From contig NZ_JQCR01000002.1 of the NCBI RefSeq assembly GCF_000757885.1, positions 2,418,001 through 2,482,000 of the forward strand: a DNA stretch of 64,000 nucleotides. Reading direction: 5' to 3'. The notes beneath the pieces are model-generated. The model was given only the letters and a program-made list of their open reading frames with translations, was not told the DNA's origin and did no database searches. Positions 51,259 through 59,463 of this stretch are shown here, in pieces. Position numbers and translations under genes: made by a program. This DNA is from Paenibacillus wynnii. GTDB taxonomy: Bacteria; Bacillota; Bacilli; Paenibacillales; Paenibacillaceae. Position 1 is the first letter of the stretch. Each line of letters starts with the position of its first letter.

Positions 51259-52812
51259 ATGAACTTGGGTAGTAGAAAAGATGCTGCAAAGGTGGCTGTT
51301 GTAGGAGCAGGGCCTGGAGGCCTGGCCGCTGCTATGCTGCTGGCTGCAGAAGGATATGATGTCGAGGTTTATGAGAAGCAGGCGGTTGTCGGAGGACGTT
51401 CAGGTCAGCTTGAGCTTGGAAAGTACCGGTTTGACCGGGGAGCTACATTTTTAATGATGCCGCATCTATTAGAGGAGCTGTTTACTTCTGCAGGTCGCTC
51501 TTTAGAGGACTATATTACTTTAAAAGAGCTTGATCCACTGTATTCTCTGCATTTTGGTGATACCGTGTTTACCCCTTCGACGGATCAGGATCGCACCGCG
51601 GCCGAGATCGAGAAGCTGTTTCCCGGGAACGGAAACGGCTACCGGCGTTTCATGGACGATGAGGCGGCTAAATTTGACAGAGTGATGCCGCTGTTGCAGC
51701 GCCCTTTTCAATCCGTAGGGGATTATGTCAAAAAAGATGTGCTGCGTGCGTTGCCCAAGCTGCATGCCACAGATACCGTATACAATAGGCTGTCCAAGTA
51801 TTTTAATGACGAACGTCTTCGATATGCCTTTACCTTTCAAGCGAAATATTTAGGAATGTCCCCTTGGGAATGTCCGGGTACGTTTACGATTCTCTCCTAT
51901 TTGGAGCACAGATACGGATTGTATCACCCGATAGGCGGAGTCAACCAGATCTTTCAGGCAATGGCAAAGGTGATCTCTGAGCATGGTGGGGTTGTGCATA
52001 CCTCTTGTGGTGTGAAGCGAGTCCTAGTCCATAATGGTCATACTACTGGGCTGCTGCTGGAGAACGGTGAAAAGGTTGAGGCCGATTATGTAATTATTGG
52101 TGCGGACTTCGGTTCAGTAATGACCCAACTGTTCGAGCCTGATGTGTTGAAACGGTATACGCCGGAAAAAGTCGACCGTAAACGGTACTCCTGCTCAACT
52201 GCGATGCTGTATCTGGGCGTAGACGGGGCCGTTGACTTGGCTCATCACTCCGTTCACTTTGCAGAGGATTACCGGCTTAATGTAGATGAAATAACCCGTC
52301 TGGGCACGTTGTCGGCAGACGCCTCTATGTATATTCATAATCCTTCTGTCATTGATCCAACGCTTGCCCCTCCGGGGAAATCCTCTATATACATGTTAAT
52401 GCCTGTTCCCAACCTGAAAGCGGATATCGATTGGGATCAGGTAGGCCCCAGTGTACAGGAAGAAATGTTGGAGCGGCTGCAGCACACAGCGGGAATAGAT
52501 AATTTAACACAGCGGATAGAGGAGAGCTTGTTCTTCTCCCCATTAGACTGGCGCGATCAGCTGAATGTGTATAACGGCGCAACGTTTAATTTGGCCCACA
52601 ATTTGGGTCAGATGATGTATCTCCGTCCCCACAACACCTTTCAGGAGGTTAAGGGTATTTGGTTAGTTGGTGGGGGTACGCATCCCGGCAGTGGTTTGCC
52701 GACGATATTTGAATCCGCGAAGATCAGCGCCCGACTGCTTACCGAGCATGATCGTGCTGCCCGTTCTCGAATGATCGCAGCCGGAATTACATGGAAAGGA
52801 GCGACGCTATGA
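51259..52812 (+). CDS. Phytoene/diapophytoene desaturase-family enzyme 1 (CrtI/CrtN)
   Basis: 517 residues. The ATG at 51259 sits directly behind AAGGAGG, too close for it; GAGGTGAGG further up fits this ATG, while the TTG at 51265 fits AAGGAGG, so the start is uncertain by two codons. FAD motif VAVVGAGPGGLAAAMLLAAEGYDVEVYEKQ, then GGRSGQLELGKYRFDRGATFLMMP, and the C-terminal IWLVGGGTHPGSGLPTIFESAKISARLL, the CrtI signature. It probably desaturates or oxidises the carotenoid backbone. Three paralogues are present in the operon, so the order of steps cannot be told. First gene of the operon; stop overlaps the next start. Confidence 0.92.
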   Translation: MNLGSRKDAAKVAVVGAGPGGLAAAMLLAAEGYDVEVYEKQAVVGGRSGQLELGKYRFDRGATFLMMPHLLEELFTSAGRSLEDYITLKELDPLYSLHFGDTVFTPSTDQDRTAAEIEKLFPGNGNGYRRFMDDEAAKFDRVMPLLQRPFQSVGDYVKKDVLRALPKLHATDTVYNRLSKYFNDERLRYAFTFQAKYLGMSPWECPGTFTILSYLEHRYGLYHPIGGVNQIFQAMAKVISEHGGVVHTSCGVKRVLVHNGHTTGLLLENGEKVEADYVIIGADFGSVMTQLFEPDVLKRYTPEKVDRKRYSCSTAMLYLGVDGAVDLAHHSVHFAEDYRLNVDEITRLGTLSADASMYIHNPSVIDPTLAPPGKSSIYMLMPVPNLKADIDWDQVGPSVQEEMLERLQHTAGIDNLTQRIEESLFFSPLDWRDQLNVYNGATFNLAHNLGQMMYLRPHNTFQEVKGIWLVGGGTHPGSGLPTIFESAKISARLLTEHDRAARSRMIAAGITWKGATL

Positions 52813-54368
52813 GCCGGGTTGCCATTGTGGGCAGCGGAATCGGGGGTCTGACGGCTGCGTTGCTACTTAGTAAACAGGGACAAGAGGTTACTGTGTTCGA
52901 GCGTGCTTCGCAGGTTGGTGGGCGAGTAGCCTTTGAAGAGAATGGGCCCTATCGGATAGATCGGGGGCCGACCATTGTTCTCCTACCTGAGATGCTGCTG
53001 AGTACTCTGGAGGAAGGCGGACTGCCTGCCGGAAGCATAGAGTTGCTCCGCTGTAACCCCCTCTACCGTGTCCATTTCAAGAGCGGACGGACGTTGACTA
53101 AAGTAGACGGAGTTCAGGAGCAGGCAGCGGAAATCGAGAAATCTTTCCCCGGTGAGGGTGAGGGATTTATACGATTTATGAAGGATATGTCGGGTTTGTT
53201 TCCGCTGGGCAAGGCGGCTTTTCTGGAGCGGGATTTCAAGAACCGTAAAGCGTTCTTCAGCCTAAAGAACCTATCGCTGATGGCTCGCCTGCAAGCCTTT
53301 AAAAGTCTGAGATCCGCGGTGGGGCAGTACTTCCATAGTGAGGAATTGAAGGACGCCTATTCACTGCAAAGTCTATACATTGGTGGAGCTCCCTTCCGTA
53401 CACCAGGCATTTATACCATGCTTCCCTATGCGGAGCAGGCCTTCGGAATCTGGATGCTAAAGGGCGGATATGGAGAGCTCCCAAGATTGATGGTGAAGGA
53501 GCTGGAGCGTCGCGGCGTCCGAATTCAGACTCGTACGGAAGTTGAGTCCATACTCGTGAGCGGCGGACGCTGCCGTGGAGTTTTTGTTAAAGGGGAAGAA
53601 CTTCCGTTTGATGCGGTACTGTATAACGGAGATTTCCCTCACCTGGAAGGCTTACTGCCGCAAGGGGTGCTCAAGAAAGGACTCACCCTGCGGGCCGCTC
53701 TGCATCAAAAACCTTCTCCGAGCGGGACTACTCAGAAGGAGGAGAAGAATCAATCTAGAGTGAAATTTAAGCCATCCTCAGGTTGTCTGCTCATCTATAT
53801 AGGAGCTAATAAAAGATGGGACGACTCGCTTACCCATCAGTTTTTTTTGCCGGATAGTCTGAATGACAGCCTTAAGGATCTGTTTGATCATCACTCCATT
53901 CCCGATAAGCCTTCTTATTATGTTTTTAACCCGGTTGCATTGGATGACAGCGCGGCCCCCGCAGGGGAGAGTGTATTGTATTTTCTTATACCTGTTCCTA
54001 ACAAGGGTTTGATCGACTGGGATGCTGTCGCAAATCCACTTGCTGACAAAGTGCTTGCAGACGCAGAAGCCCGTGGTTTTCCAGGTCTTGCGGGCAGTAC
54101 AATATGGCGGAAAGTACGCACCCCGGTAGATGCGGAGAGAGAGGGCATGTACGGTGGAGGAAGCTTTGGTATCGCACCGGTGCTATCCCAATCCGGTGTA
54201 TTCCGACCTCAACCGAAGCCATACAACATTGGTGGGTTATATGCTGCCGGTGCTTCAGTTCATCCAGGTGGCGGAGTACCGATTGTCATGCAGGGAGCAA
54301 GGCTGGCAGTTCATGAACTAATGAAGGAGATGCGTACACATGATAGAACAGACGTTGTTGAAATGTGA
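52809..54368 (+). CDS. CrtI/CrtN-family enzyme 2
   Basis: 519 residues; ATG overlaps the previous stop (ATGA) with AAAGGAG ahead. FAD loop VAIVGSGIGGLTAALLLSKQGQEVTVFERASQVGGR, then GPYRIDRGPTIVLLPEMLL; C-terminal PYNIGGLYAAGASVHPGGGVPIVMQGARLAVHEL. It is clearly related to gene 1 but diverged, with an insert around 300-325 (Lys/Ser-rich, EEKNQSRVKFKPSSG). It may carry out further desaturation or terminal oxidation. The 3' end overlaps the synthase gene by 29 bases, so translation is coupled. Confidence 0.9.
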   Translation: MSRVAIVGSGIGGLTAALLLSKQGQEVTVFERASQVGGRVAFEENGPYRIDRGPTIVLLPEMLLSTLEEGGLPAGSIELLRCNPLYRVHFKSGRTLTKVDGVQEQAAEIEKSFPGEGEGFIRFMKDMSGLFPLGKAAFLERDFKNRKAFFSLKNLSLMARLQAFKSLRSAVGQYFHSEELKDAYSLQSLYIGGAPFRTPGIYTMLPYAEQAFGIWMLKGGYGELPRLMVKELERRGVRIQTRTEVESILVSGGRCRGVFVKGEELPFDAVLYNGDFPHLEGLLPQGVLKKGLTLRAALHQKPSPSGTTQKEEKNQSRVKFKPSSGCLLIYIGANKRWDDSLTHQFFLPDSLNDSLKDLFDHHSIPDKPSYYVFNPVALDDSAAPAGESVLYFLIPVPNKGLIDWDAVANPLADKVLADAEARGFPGLAGSTIWRKVRTPVDAEREGMYGGGSFGIAPVLSQSGVFRPQPKPYNIGGLYAAGASVHPGGGVPIVMQGARLAVHELMKEMRTHDRTDVVEM

Positions 54369-55212
54369 GGAAATGATCCAAAGAGGATCATCTTCGTTTT
54401 ATAAGGCATTTGCCGGTCTGCCTAGCCCTCGTCGGGAAGCCGTTCATGTCATTTATGCTTTTTGCCGCATGATCGACGATAGCGTAGATGAACCGGAGGA
54501 GTCACCCTACAGTATTTTTGAACTTCGTAGTCATTTTCAGAATTTGGACCACGCGGAAGGACACTTTATATGGCCTGCTCTTCGTTGGTTGTTCGAGAAC
54601 TTCCCACAATCCAGCAAGGACCAGTTCATGCTGCAAATGCAAGGGCAGGTAAGGGATCTATCCTTTACCCATTACGAAACGATGGACCAGTTGGAGTCCT
54701 ATTGTTACCTCGTTGCCGGTACTGTCGGAGAGATGCTCCTACCTGTTCTGAGAGACGACAGCAATGAAGAAGCGCAGTCCGCAGGTATAGCCCTAGGGAT
54801 GGGGATGCAGATTGTGAATATCATTCGGGATGTAGGGGAGGATCTGACAAGGGGGAGGAGATATCTACCGCTTGAGGTTATGGAGAAGCATGGGTATACC
54901 CAGCAGGAGCTGGAACGAAACGTAGTTAATGACAGATTCATTGCTGTTTTACAGGAATTAAAGGGGGCTGCACTGGACTGGTTTAAGGAAGGTCTGGATA
55001 ATGTTCATACCTATCCGCCGGAAAGCGGTATGGCTGTTGAGCTGGCAGCGGCTTTTTATGCAGGAATTCTGGATGATGTGGCTGCCAGCGGCTATGATGT
55101 ATTCCGCAGACGTGCCTATGTTAGTGATGAAGCGAAACTCCTGATGTTTCGAAGAACGGCTGCTCGCTATCCTTCCCCCTTTGGCGGCAAGGGTGCTGCG
55201 GCGGTACATTAA
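54340..55212 (+). CDS. Phytoene/diapophytoene synthase (CrtM/CrtB family)
   Basis: 290 residues; ATG behind GAAGGAGATG. Both Asp-rich motifs for the diphosphate-Mg sites are present: MIDDSVDEPEE and NIIRDVGEDLTRGRRYLP, with SSSFYKAFAGLPSPRREAVHVIYAFCRMID at the N-terminus and VAGTVGEML. It condenses two prenyl diphosphates head to head, either FPP to diapophytoene (C30) or GGPP to phytoene (C40). The cluster has no GGPP synthase; CrtN-like desaturases in Firmicutes are often C30, so C30 is a little more likely. Chain length cannot be read by eye. Overlaps both neighbours. Confidence 0.93.
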   Translation: MIEQTLLKCEEMIQRGSSSFYKAFAGLPSPRREAVHVIYAFCRMIDDSVDEPEESPYSIFELRSHFQNLDHAEGHFIWPALRWLFENFPQSSKDQFMLQMQGQVRDLSFTHYETMDQLESYCYLVAGTVGEMLLPVLRDDSNEEAQSAGIALGMGMQIVNIIRDVGEDLTRGRRYLPLEVMEKHGYTQQELERNVVNDRFIAVLQELKGAALDWFKEGLDNVHTYPPESGMAVELAAAFYAGILDDVAASGYDVFRRRAYVSDEAKLLMFRRTAARYPSPFGGKGAAAVH

Positions 55213-55988
55213 TGATCAGGGTCTTGTTCTGGGGATGGTATTTTATAGGCGCACTGTTATTGATCATATTTAGCCTTCCGGAAAGTCTGCAATTTTCCAA
55301 TGGATTATTTCTTGTATTTTATGCTGTATATGCTATGAAATTGATTAAGGACGGTCTTGAGCTGCATATTATGTCCGACCAGTCAGTCATTATCTCGAGT
55401 CACGCCCCCCTGGGGTTGTCTGCTGTCCTAGTATGGACGGGCGGAATGAGCGTTGAATGGATCGGTGTCCATTCCGGAAGACTGTTCGGCGTTTATGAAT
55501 ATTCGGATATATTAGGGCCGCTGCTGTTCGGTGTACCTGTCACGTTGGGTTTTGCTTGGATTGCAGTTGTAAGCAGTGCTGTTCTTATCAGTCGTGAATT
55601 TGGCCTTTCTGGACATTTACTGTCTTTAGCTCGGGCACTTCAGGTCGGATTGTGGACGGTGATCATGGATTTGGTGCTCGATCCCGTGGCCCATGCCAAA
55701 GGTTACTGGCATTGGAGTGCCGGGGGCGGATTATATGGTGTCCCATGGCAAAATTTCATTGGATGGTTCATCGTAGGAGCGATCCTGTCTTTGTTATTCT
55801 GGGGTGTTAAAGTAACCCGGTCTGCCGCACGCCGCGGAACACGATTATATCAGGCGATTCTAATTTTGTTCGGATTGCTGGGTCTGCGCGAGGGATTGCC
55901 AATATGTACGGTTATCGCCGCTCTGGGCGCCATATTGGCGGAAGGGAGCCTGCGTAATGCTAGAAGCCACCAAACACAGAAGCTTTGA
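55212..55988 (+). CDS. CruF-like carotenoid hydratase (Carot_biosynth family)
   Basis: 258 residues, start shares one base with the previous stop (TAATG). About seven hydrophobic segments. Family features: VEWIGVHSGRLFGVYEYSDILGPLLFGVPVTLGFAW with the conserved His, Glu and Tyr, and DLVLDPVAHAKGYWHWSAGGGLYGVPWQNFIGWF, which is the CruF signature. CruF adds water across a terminal double bond to give a 1'-hydroxy group on the psi end. Here it probably prepares the carotenoid for glycosylation by the product of the gene two further on. Overlaps the acyltransferase gene by 32 bases. Confidence 0.85.
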   Translation: MIRVLFWGWYFIGALLLIIFSLPESLQFSNGLFLVFYAVYAMKLIKDGLELHIMSDQSVIISSHAPLGLSAVLVWTGGMSVEWIGVHSGRLFGVYEYSDILGPLLFGVPVTLGFAWIAVVSSAVLISREFGLSGHLLSLARALQVGLWTVIMDLVLDPVAHAKGYWHWSAGGGLYGVPWQNFIGWFIVGAILSLLFWGVKVTRSAARRGTRLYQAILILFGLLGLREGLPICTVIAALGAILAEGSLRNARSHQTQKL

Positions 55989-56694
55989 TAAGCTGTTCTA
56001 TCGCTATAATTCTCTGTATTTGATTCGCAGACATTTCCGGTATTTCGGGGCTGCAGGTGAGTTGAAGCCTAAGTCCGCAGAGGGACGGCCGCTGCTGTAC
56101 ATTATGAACCACAGTTCCTGGTGGGATGGACTGTTGGCATATCACGCAGCGCGCACCCTTACGAATAGTGAACATTATTTCATGATGGAGGAGGAACAGC
56201 TTAGTAAGTATATGTTTTTCCGCAAGCTTGGAGTTTATTCGATTAATCGTAGCCGTACGGGAGATATCAGTGCGTCCTTACGTTATACGGCAAGGGTACT
56301 GCGTGAGGGCGGAAGCGTATGGATGTATCCCGAAGGTGAAATCCAACCTCTGGAGCATCGTCCTTTGACGCTCAAGCCGGGGGTTGCCCTTGTACTGCGT
56401 CTTTGCCCGGAAGCTGTCGTTGTGCCGGTAACACTGTATCACGGCTTGTTCAGGCATTCCAAGCCGGAGGCTACGCTGCTTGCAGGCGATCCGCTTATTC
56501 ATTCTTGGAAAGAGATGGACCGAGGCAGCATCGCAAAGTTATTGCAATGTGCTCTTGGAGAACAAGTGAATGTTCATCGCGAAATGATGGTTAATAACGG
56601 GGGATATATACCGGAGCCTTTTCTTCCATTAATCAAGCAGGGGAAATCTACGAATGAGTGGTTTGATGCTCTGCTGGGGAGGGGAAAACCATAA
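55957..56694 (+). CDS. PlsC-type acyltransferase, probably carotenoid-glycoside acylation (CruD-like role)
   Basis: 245 residues; ATG behind GGAAGGGAG. The catalytic HX4D motif is NHSSWWDG, followed by KYMFFRKLGVYSINRSRTGD and the VWMYPEGEIQP block, the blocks of 1-acylglycerol-phosphate acyltransferases. As a member of a carotenoid operon it more likely acylates a sugar on the carotenoid than glycerol phosphate. In green sulfur bacteria, CruF, CruC and CruD act as hydratase, glycosyltransferase and acyltransferase; the same three functions lie side by side here. The identity with CruD is by role, not by sequence. Confidence 0.8.
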   Translation: MLEATKHRSFDKLFYRYNSLYLIRRHFRYFGAAGELKPKSAEGRPLLYIMNHSSWWDGLLAYHAARTLTNSEHYFMMEEEQLSKYMFFRKLGVYSINRSRTGDISASLRYTARVLREGGSVWMYPEGEIQPLEHRPLTLKPGVALVLRLCPEAVVVPVTLYHGLFRHSKPEATLLAGDPLIHSWKEMDRGSIAKLLQCALGEQVNVHREMMVNNGGYIPEPFLPLIKQGKSTNEWFDALLGRGKP

Positions 56695-57845
56695 TTTTAC
56701 TTCTGCAGTTAATTGCCGCAGGTCTCCTTCTTCAACTGCTATTTGTCCTCTGGAATTCAGCCAAACTGCCGAAGCTGGGTGAGGTGCAGACGAATCCGCC
56801 GATTCCTGCAAGTTCTGCTAACCAAGGAACAACTCCATATTTGTCAGTGCTGATTCCAGCACGGGATGAGGCCAATAATATTGTCCCATGTCTCTCCTCT
56901 GTGCTGGCTTGCAGCAGTGAGGGATGGGACTTCGAGGTTCTGGTTCTGGATGATCGCTCCAATGATCAGACTGGAGAACTTGCATCCGCCACCGGTGATC
57001 ACCGTGTCCATGTACTGGCTGGCCGAGAGCTGCCGCAGGGCTGGTTGGGGAAGTCCCATGCTTGTGCCCAACTGGCGCAAGCAGCCAAAGGTCAATGGCT
57101 ACTATTCCTGGATGCCGATATCCGACTTCGGCCGAAGGCACTTGCGGCAGCGTTAATTACTGCTGCTGATCAGCAAAGCGGGTTGGTTACCGGTTTCCCC
57201 TGCCAGCAGACTGGAACTTGGCTTGAGAAGCTGATTGTACCTTTAATGAACTTCTCTATTCTCTGTCATTTGCCCATTCCTTTGGTTCGGGATAGCTTGG
57301 ATTCCCGTTTTGTTGCCGCACACGGAGGGTTTATGCTGATTCATCGGGATAGCTATACCCGCTGCGGAGGCCATGTTGGCATTCGTTCCGAGCTGGTGGA
57401 TGATATGGCCTTGGCTCGTGCAGTTAAACGTTCGGGAGACCCAGTGTCCCTAGTGAATATAGTGGATCATACAGTAATGAGAATGTATCATAACGCAGGA
57501 GAAGTCTGGAATGGCTATCGTAAGAACATTTATGACGGGCTGGGGCGGCGTCCCCTATTGCTGTTATCTTTATTAATTATCTATTCAATGTTATATGTAC
57601 TTCCCTTGACGCTATTCATTTCCGCCTCTCTTACGGGTCAGGGGACAGCGGCGGCTTGGGCTATGTTTGCTGTCTTAGTTGGCATAGGTATCAAACGTAT
57701 CAGTGACGCGTCTGGTAAACAGGAGGTCTGGTTATGTGTTCTGATCCCTGCAAGCATAATCTGCCTAATCGCAATAGCCATTAGTTCTTGGTGGGGCAGT
57801 CTTCCGGGACAAGGCTATGAATGGAAAGGGAGGCATTACCGATGA
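56691..57845 (+). CDS. Family 2 glycosyltransferase, CruC/CrtQ-like, apparent ATA (or ATT) start
   Basis: About 384 residues if it begins at 56691. The first ATG/GTG in frame is the GTG at 56784, but starting there would remove an N-terminal transmembrane helix (IILLLQLIAAGLLLQLLFVLW) that CrtQ-type enzymes have, and GGGGAGGGG sits at the right distance from 56691/56694 instead. The GT2 core has LSVLIPARDEANNIVPC, VLDDRSNDQTG, LGKSHACAQLAQAAKGQWLLFLDADIRLRPKAL (DxD) and a C-terminal pair of helices. It should transfer a sugar, probably glucose, to the hydroxylated carotenoid at the membrane. The stop overlaps the next start (ATGA). Confidence 0.85.
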   Translation: MILLLQLIAAGLLLQLLFVLWNSAKLPKLGEVQTNPPIPASSANQGTTPYLSVLIPARDEANNIVPCLSSVLACSSEGWDFEVLVLDDRSNDQTGELASATGDHRVHVLAGRELPQGWLGKSHACAQLAQAAKGQWLLFLDADIRLRPKALAAALITAADQQSGLVTGFPCQQTGTWLEKLIVPLMNFSILCHLPIPLVRDSLDSRFVAAHGGFMLIHRDSYTRCGGHVGIRSELVDDMALARAVKRSGDPVSLVNIVDHTVMRMYHNAGEVWNGYRKNIYDGLGRRPLLLLSLLIIYSMLYVLPLTLFISASLTGQGTAAAWAMFAVLVGIGIKRISDASGKQEVWLCVLIPASIICLIAIAISSWWGSLPGQGYEWKGRHYR

Positions 57846-59317
57846 AATCAAAGGCTGTTATTATCGGAGCAGGGTTTGGCGGATTGTCTTGTGCAGTTAC
57901 TCTTGCGTCAAAAGGGTGGGATGTTACGGTGCTGGAACGCCAGCATCACCCTGGGGGTAAGCTTCAACGTATTGTATCCGGCGGTTATTCTTTTGACCGG
58001 GGACCCAGTACGATTACCATGCCCCATGTTTTCCGTACACTTTATGAGATGGCCGGTGTCTCTATGGAGGATTATGTCCAGCTTTATGAGCTGGAGCCTC
58101 GGACACGTAATATTTTCTCTGACGGCATCCGCGTCGATTTGTCCCGAAACACTGAATTTATGAGAGATCAAATCGCCGCCTACAGCATTTCCGATGCCGC
58201 CCGATATACGGACTTCATGACAGAATCCGCTGTACTGTATCGCCTAAGCGAGAAACAATTCCTGAATAGACTTATGCTCTCCTGGCGTGACAAGATTTCA
58301 CCAACTCTCGTACGTGATCTCCTTCGCGTACGACCATTCCTCAGCCTGCACTCCCTCCTGTCACGTTATTTCAGTCACCCTCACACCCTTGCTATGTTTG
58401 GACGTTATGCGACCTATGTGGGATCCTCCCCCTATACTTCTCCTTCTATATTTGCCATGCTTGGCCACTTGGAGAGCGAAGAGGGGGTATATGGTGTTCA
58501 AGGCGGTACATACAAACTGGTGGAGGGGCTTGTGACTCTGGCTAAACAACTGGATGTGCAGATTATAACGGACACCCAGGTAAACGAGATCTCCGTTGTG
58601 AACGGGTCGGTACAGGGGGTGGATACGGCAAAAGGGTTCTATCCGGCTAAAACGGTTATTGCCGGAGGTGATGTGCTTAGCATTAACCGGATGCTGCTAC
58701 CCGAACATCTTCGTCCCGGCATGAGCGATCGCCATATTGCCCAATATGAGCCGTCCCTATCCGGTTTTGTTACACTCGCAGGTGTTCCGCAACAGTATGA
58801 TGCGCTCCTGCATCATACTGTTTTTTTCCCGGAGCAGTATGAAGCTGAATTCACAGATATTTTTGAACGGAAGCGATCTCCGCAGCATCCCGCCATTTAC
58901 ATCTGCCATTCGGGGTACTCGGAGCCCGATATGGCTCCGAAGGGTGGAAGTAACTTATTCATTTTAGCTAACGCGCCGTATATCAATGACAGCTGCGATT
59001 GGCGTAAAGAATCCAATTCTTATGGACGCAACATCTCCTCAACACTTGCAGGATATGGAATTACGGGTATAAATAAAGCCGATGTCATGCAGCATTACAC
59101 GCCGCAGGACATCGCAGAGGATACCCTTTCACATAAGGGAGCTATTTATGGAATTTCCTCGAACTCGGTTAGGCAGACATTTTTCAGACCCGGCAACCGT
59201 TCCAAAGATGTAAAAGGGCTTTGGTATGTGGGTGGCACTACACATCCCGGAGGAGGGACGCCTGTCGTATCTCTATCGGGAAGACTTGTAGGAGAGTATA
59301 TTGCAAGTCATACTTAA
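57842..59317 (+). CDS. CrtI/CrtN/CrtP-family enzyme 3
   Basis: 491 residues; ATG overlaps the previous stop and follows AAAGGGAGG. FAD loop AVIIGAGFGGLSCAVTLASKGWDVTVLERQHHPGGKLQ, then GGYSFDRGPSTITMPHVFRTLYEMAG, and the C-terminal KGLWYVGGTTHPGGGTPVVSLSGRLVGEYI. This protein looks more like a classical CrtI/CrtN than the other two and may be the main desaturase, or a CrtP-like terminal oxidase. It is the last gene of the coupled operon; the next gene has its own promoter. Confidence 0.92.
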   Translation: MKSKAVIIGAGFGGLSCAVTLASKGWDVTVLERQHHPGGKLQRIVSGGYSFDRGPSTITMPHVFRTLYEMAGVSMEDYVQLYELEPRTRNIFSDGIRVDLSRNTEFMRDQIAAYSISDAARYTDFMTESAVLYRLSEKQFLNRLMLSWRDKISPTLVRDLLRVRPFLSLHSLLSRYFSHPHTLAMFGRYATYVGSSPYTSPSIFAMLGHLESEEGVYGVQGGTYKLVEGLVTLAKQLDVQIITDTQVNEISVVNGSVQGVDTAKGFYPAKTVIAGGDVLSINRMLLPEHLRPGMSDRHIAQYEPSLSGFVTLAGVPQQYDALLHHTVFFPEQYEAEFTDIFERKRSPQHPAIYICHSGYSEPDMAPKGGSNLFILANAPYINDSCDWRKESNSYGRNISSTLAGYGITGINKADVMQHYTPQDIAEDTLSHKGAIYGISSNSVRQTFFRPGNRSKDVKGLWYVGGTTHPGGGTPVVSLSGRLVGEYIASHT

Positions 59318-59363
59318 TAAAGCTTGACAATATCCTCTTATTGTAAATTCGTGCACGGGGATG

Positions 59364-59372
59364 TGTTATAAT
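59364..59372 (+). promoter_or_regulatory. Extended -10 promoter of fni
   Basis: TGTTATAAT is a TGnTATAAT extended -10 box, about 90 bases before the fni start. A TTGACA near 59324 is too far away to be its -35 box. Confidence 0.5.
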
Positions 59373-59463
59373 GAATAGTATTGTGAAAAGGAACAGTATG
59401 CTGAAGGGACAAGGTCTATCAGACATCTGTGAAATAGAGGGACGTGAACGGGAGGAAGACATC

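Noticed and set aside
51259..59317. Labelling the cluster as a staphyloxanthin crtOPQMN operon.
   Set aside because: Gene order and the CruF-like gene differ; only the enzyme families overlap.
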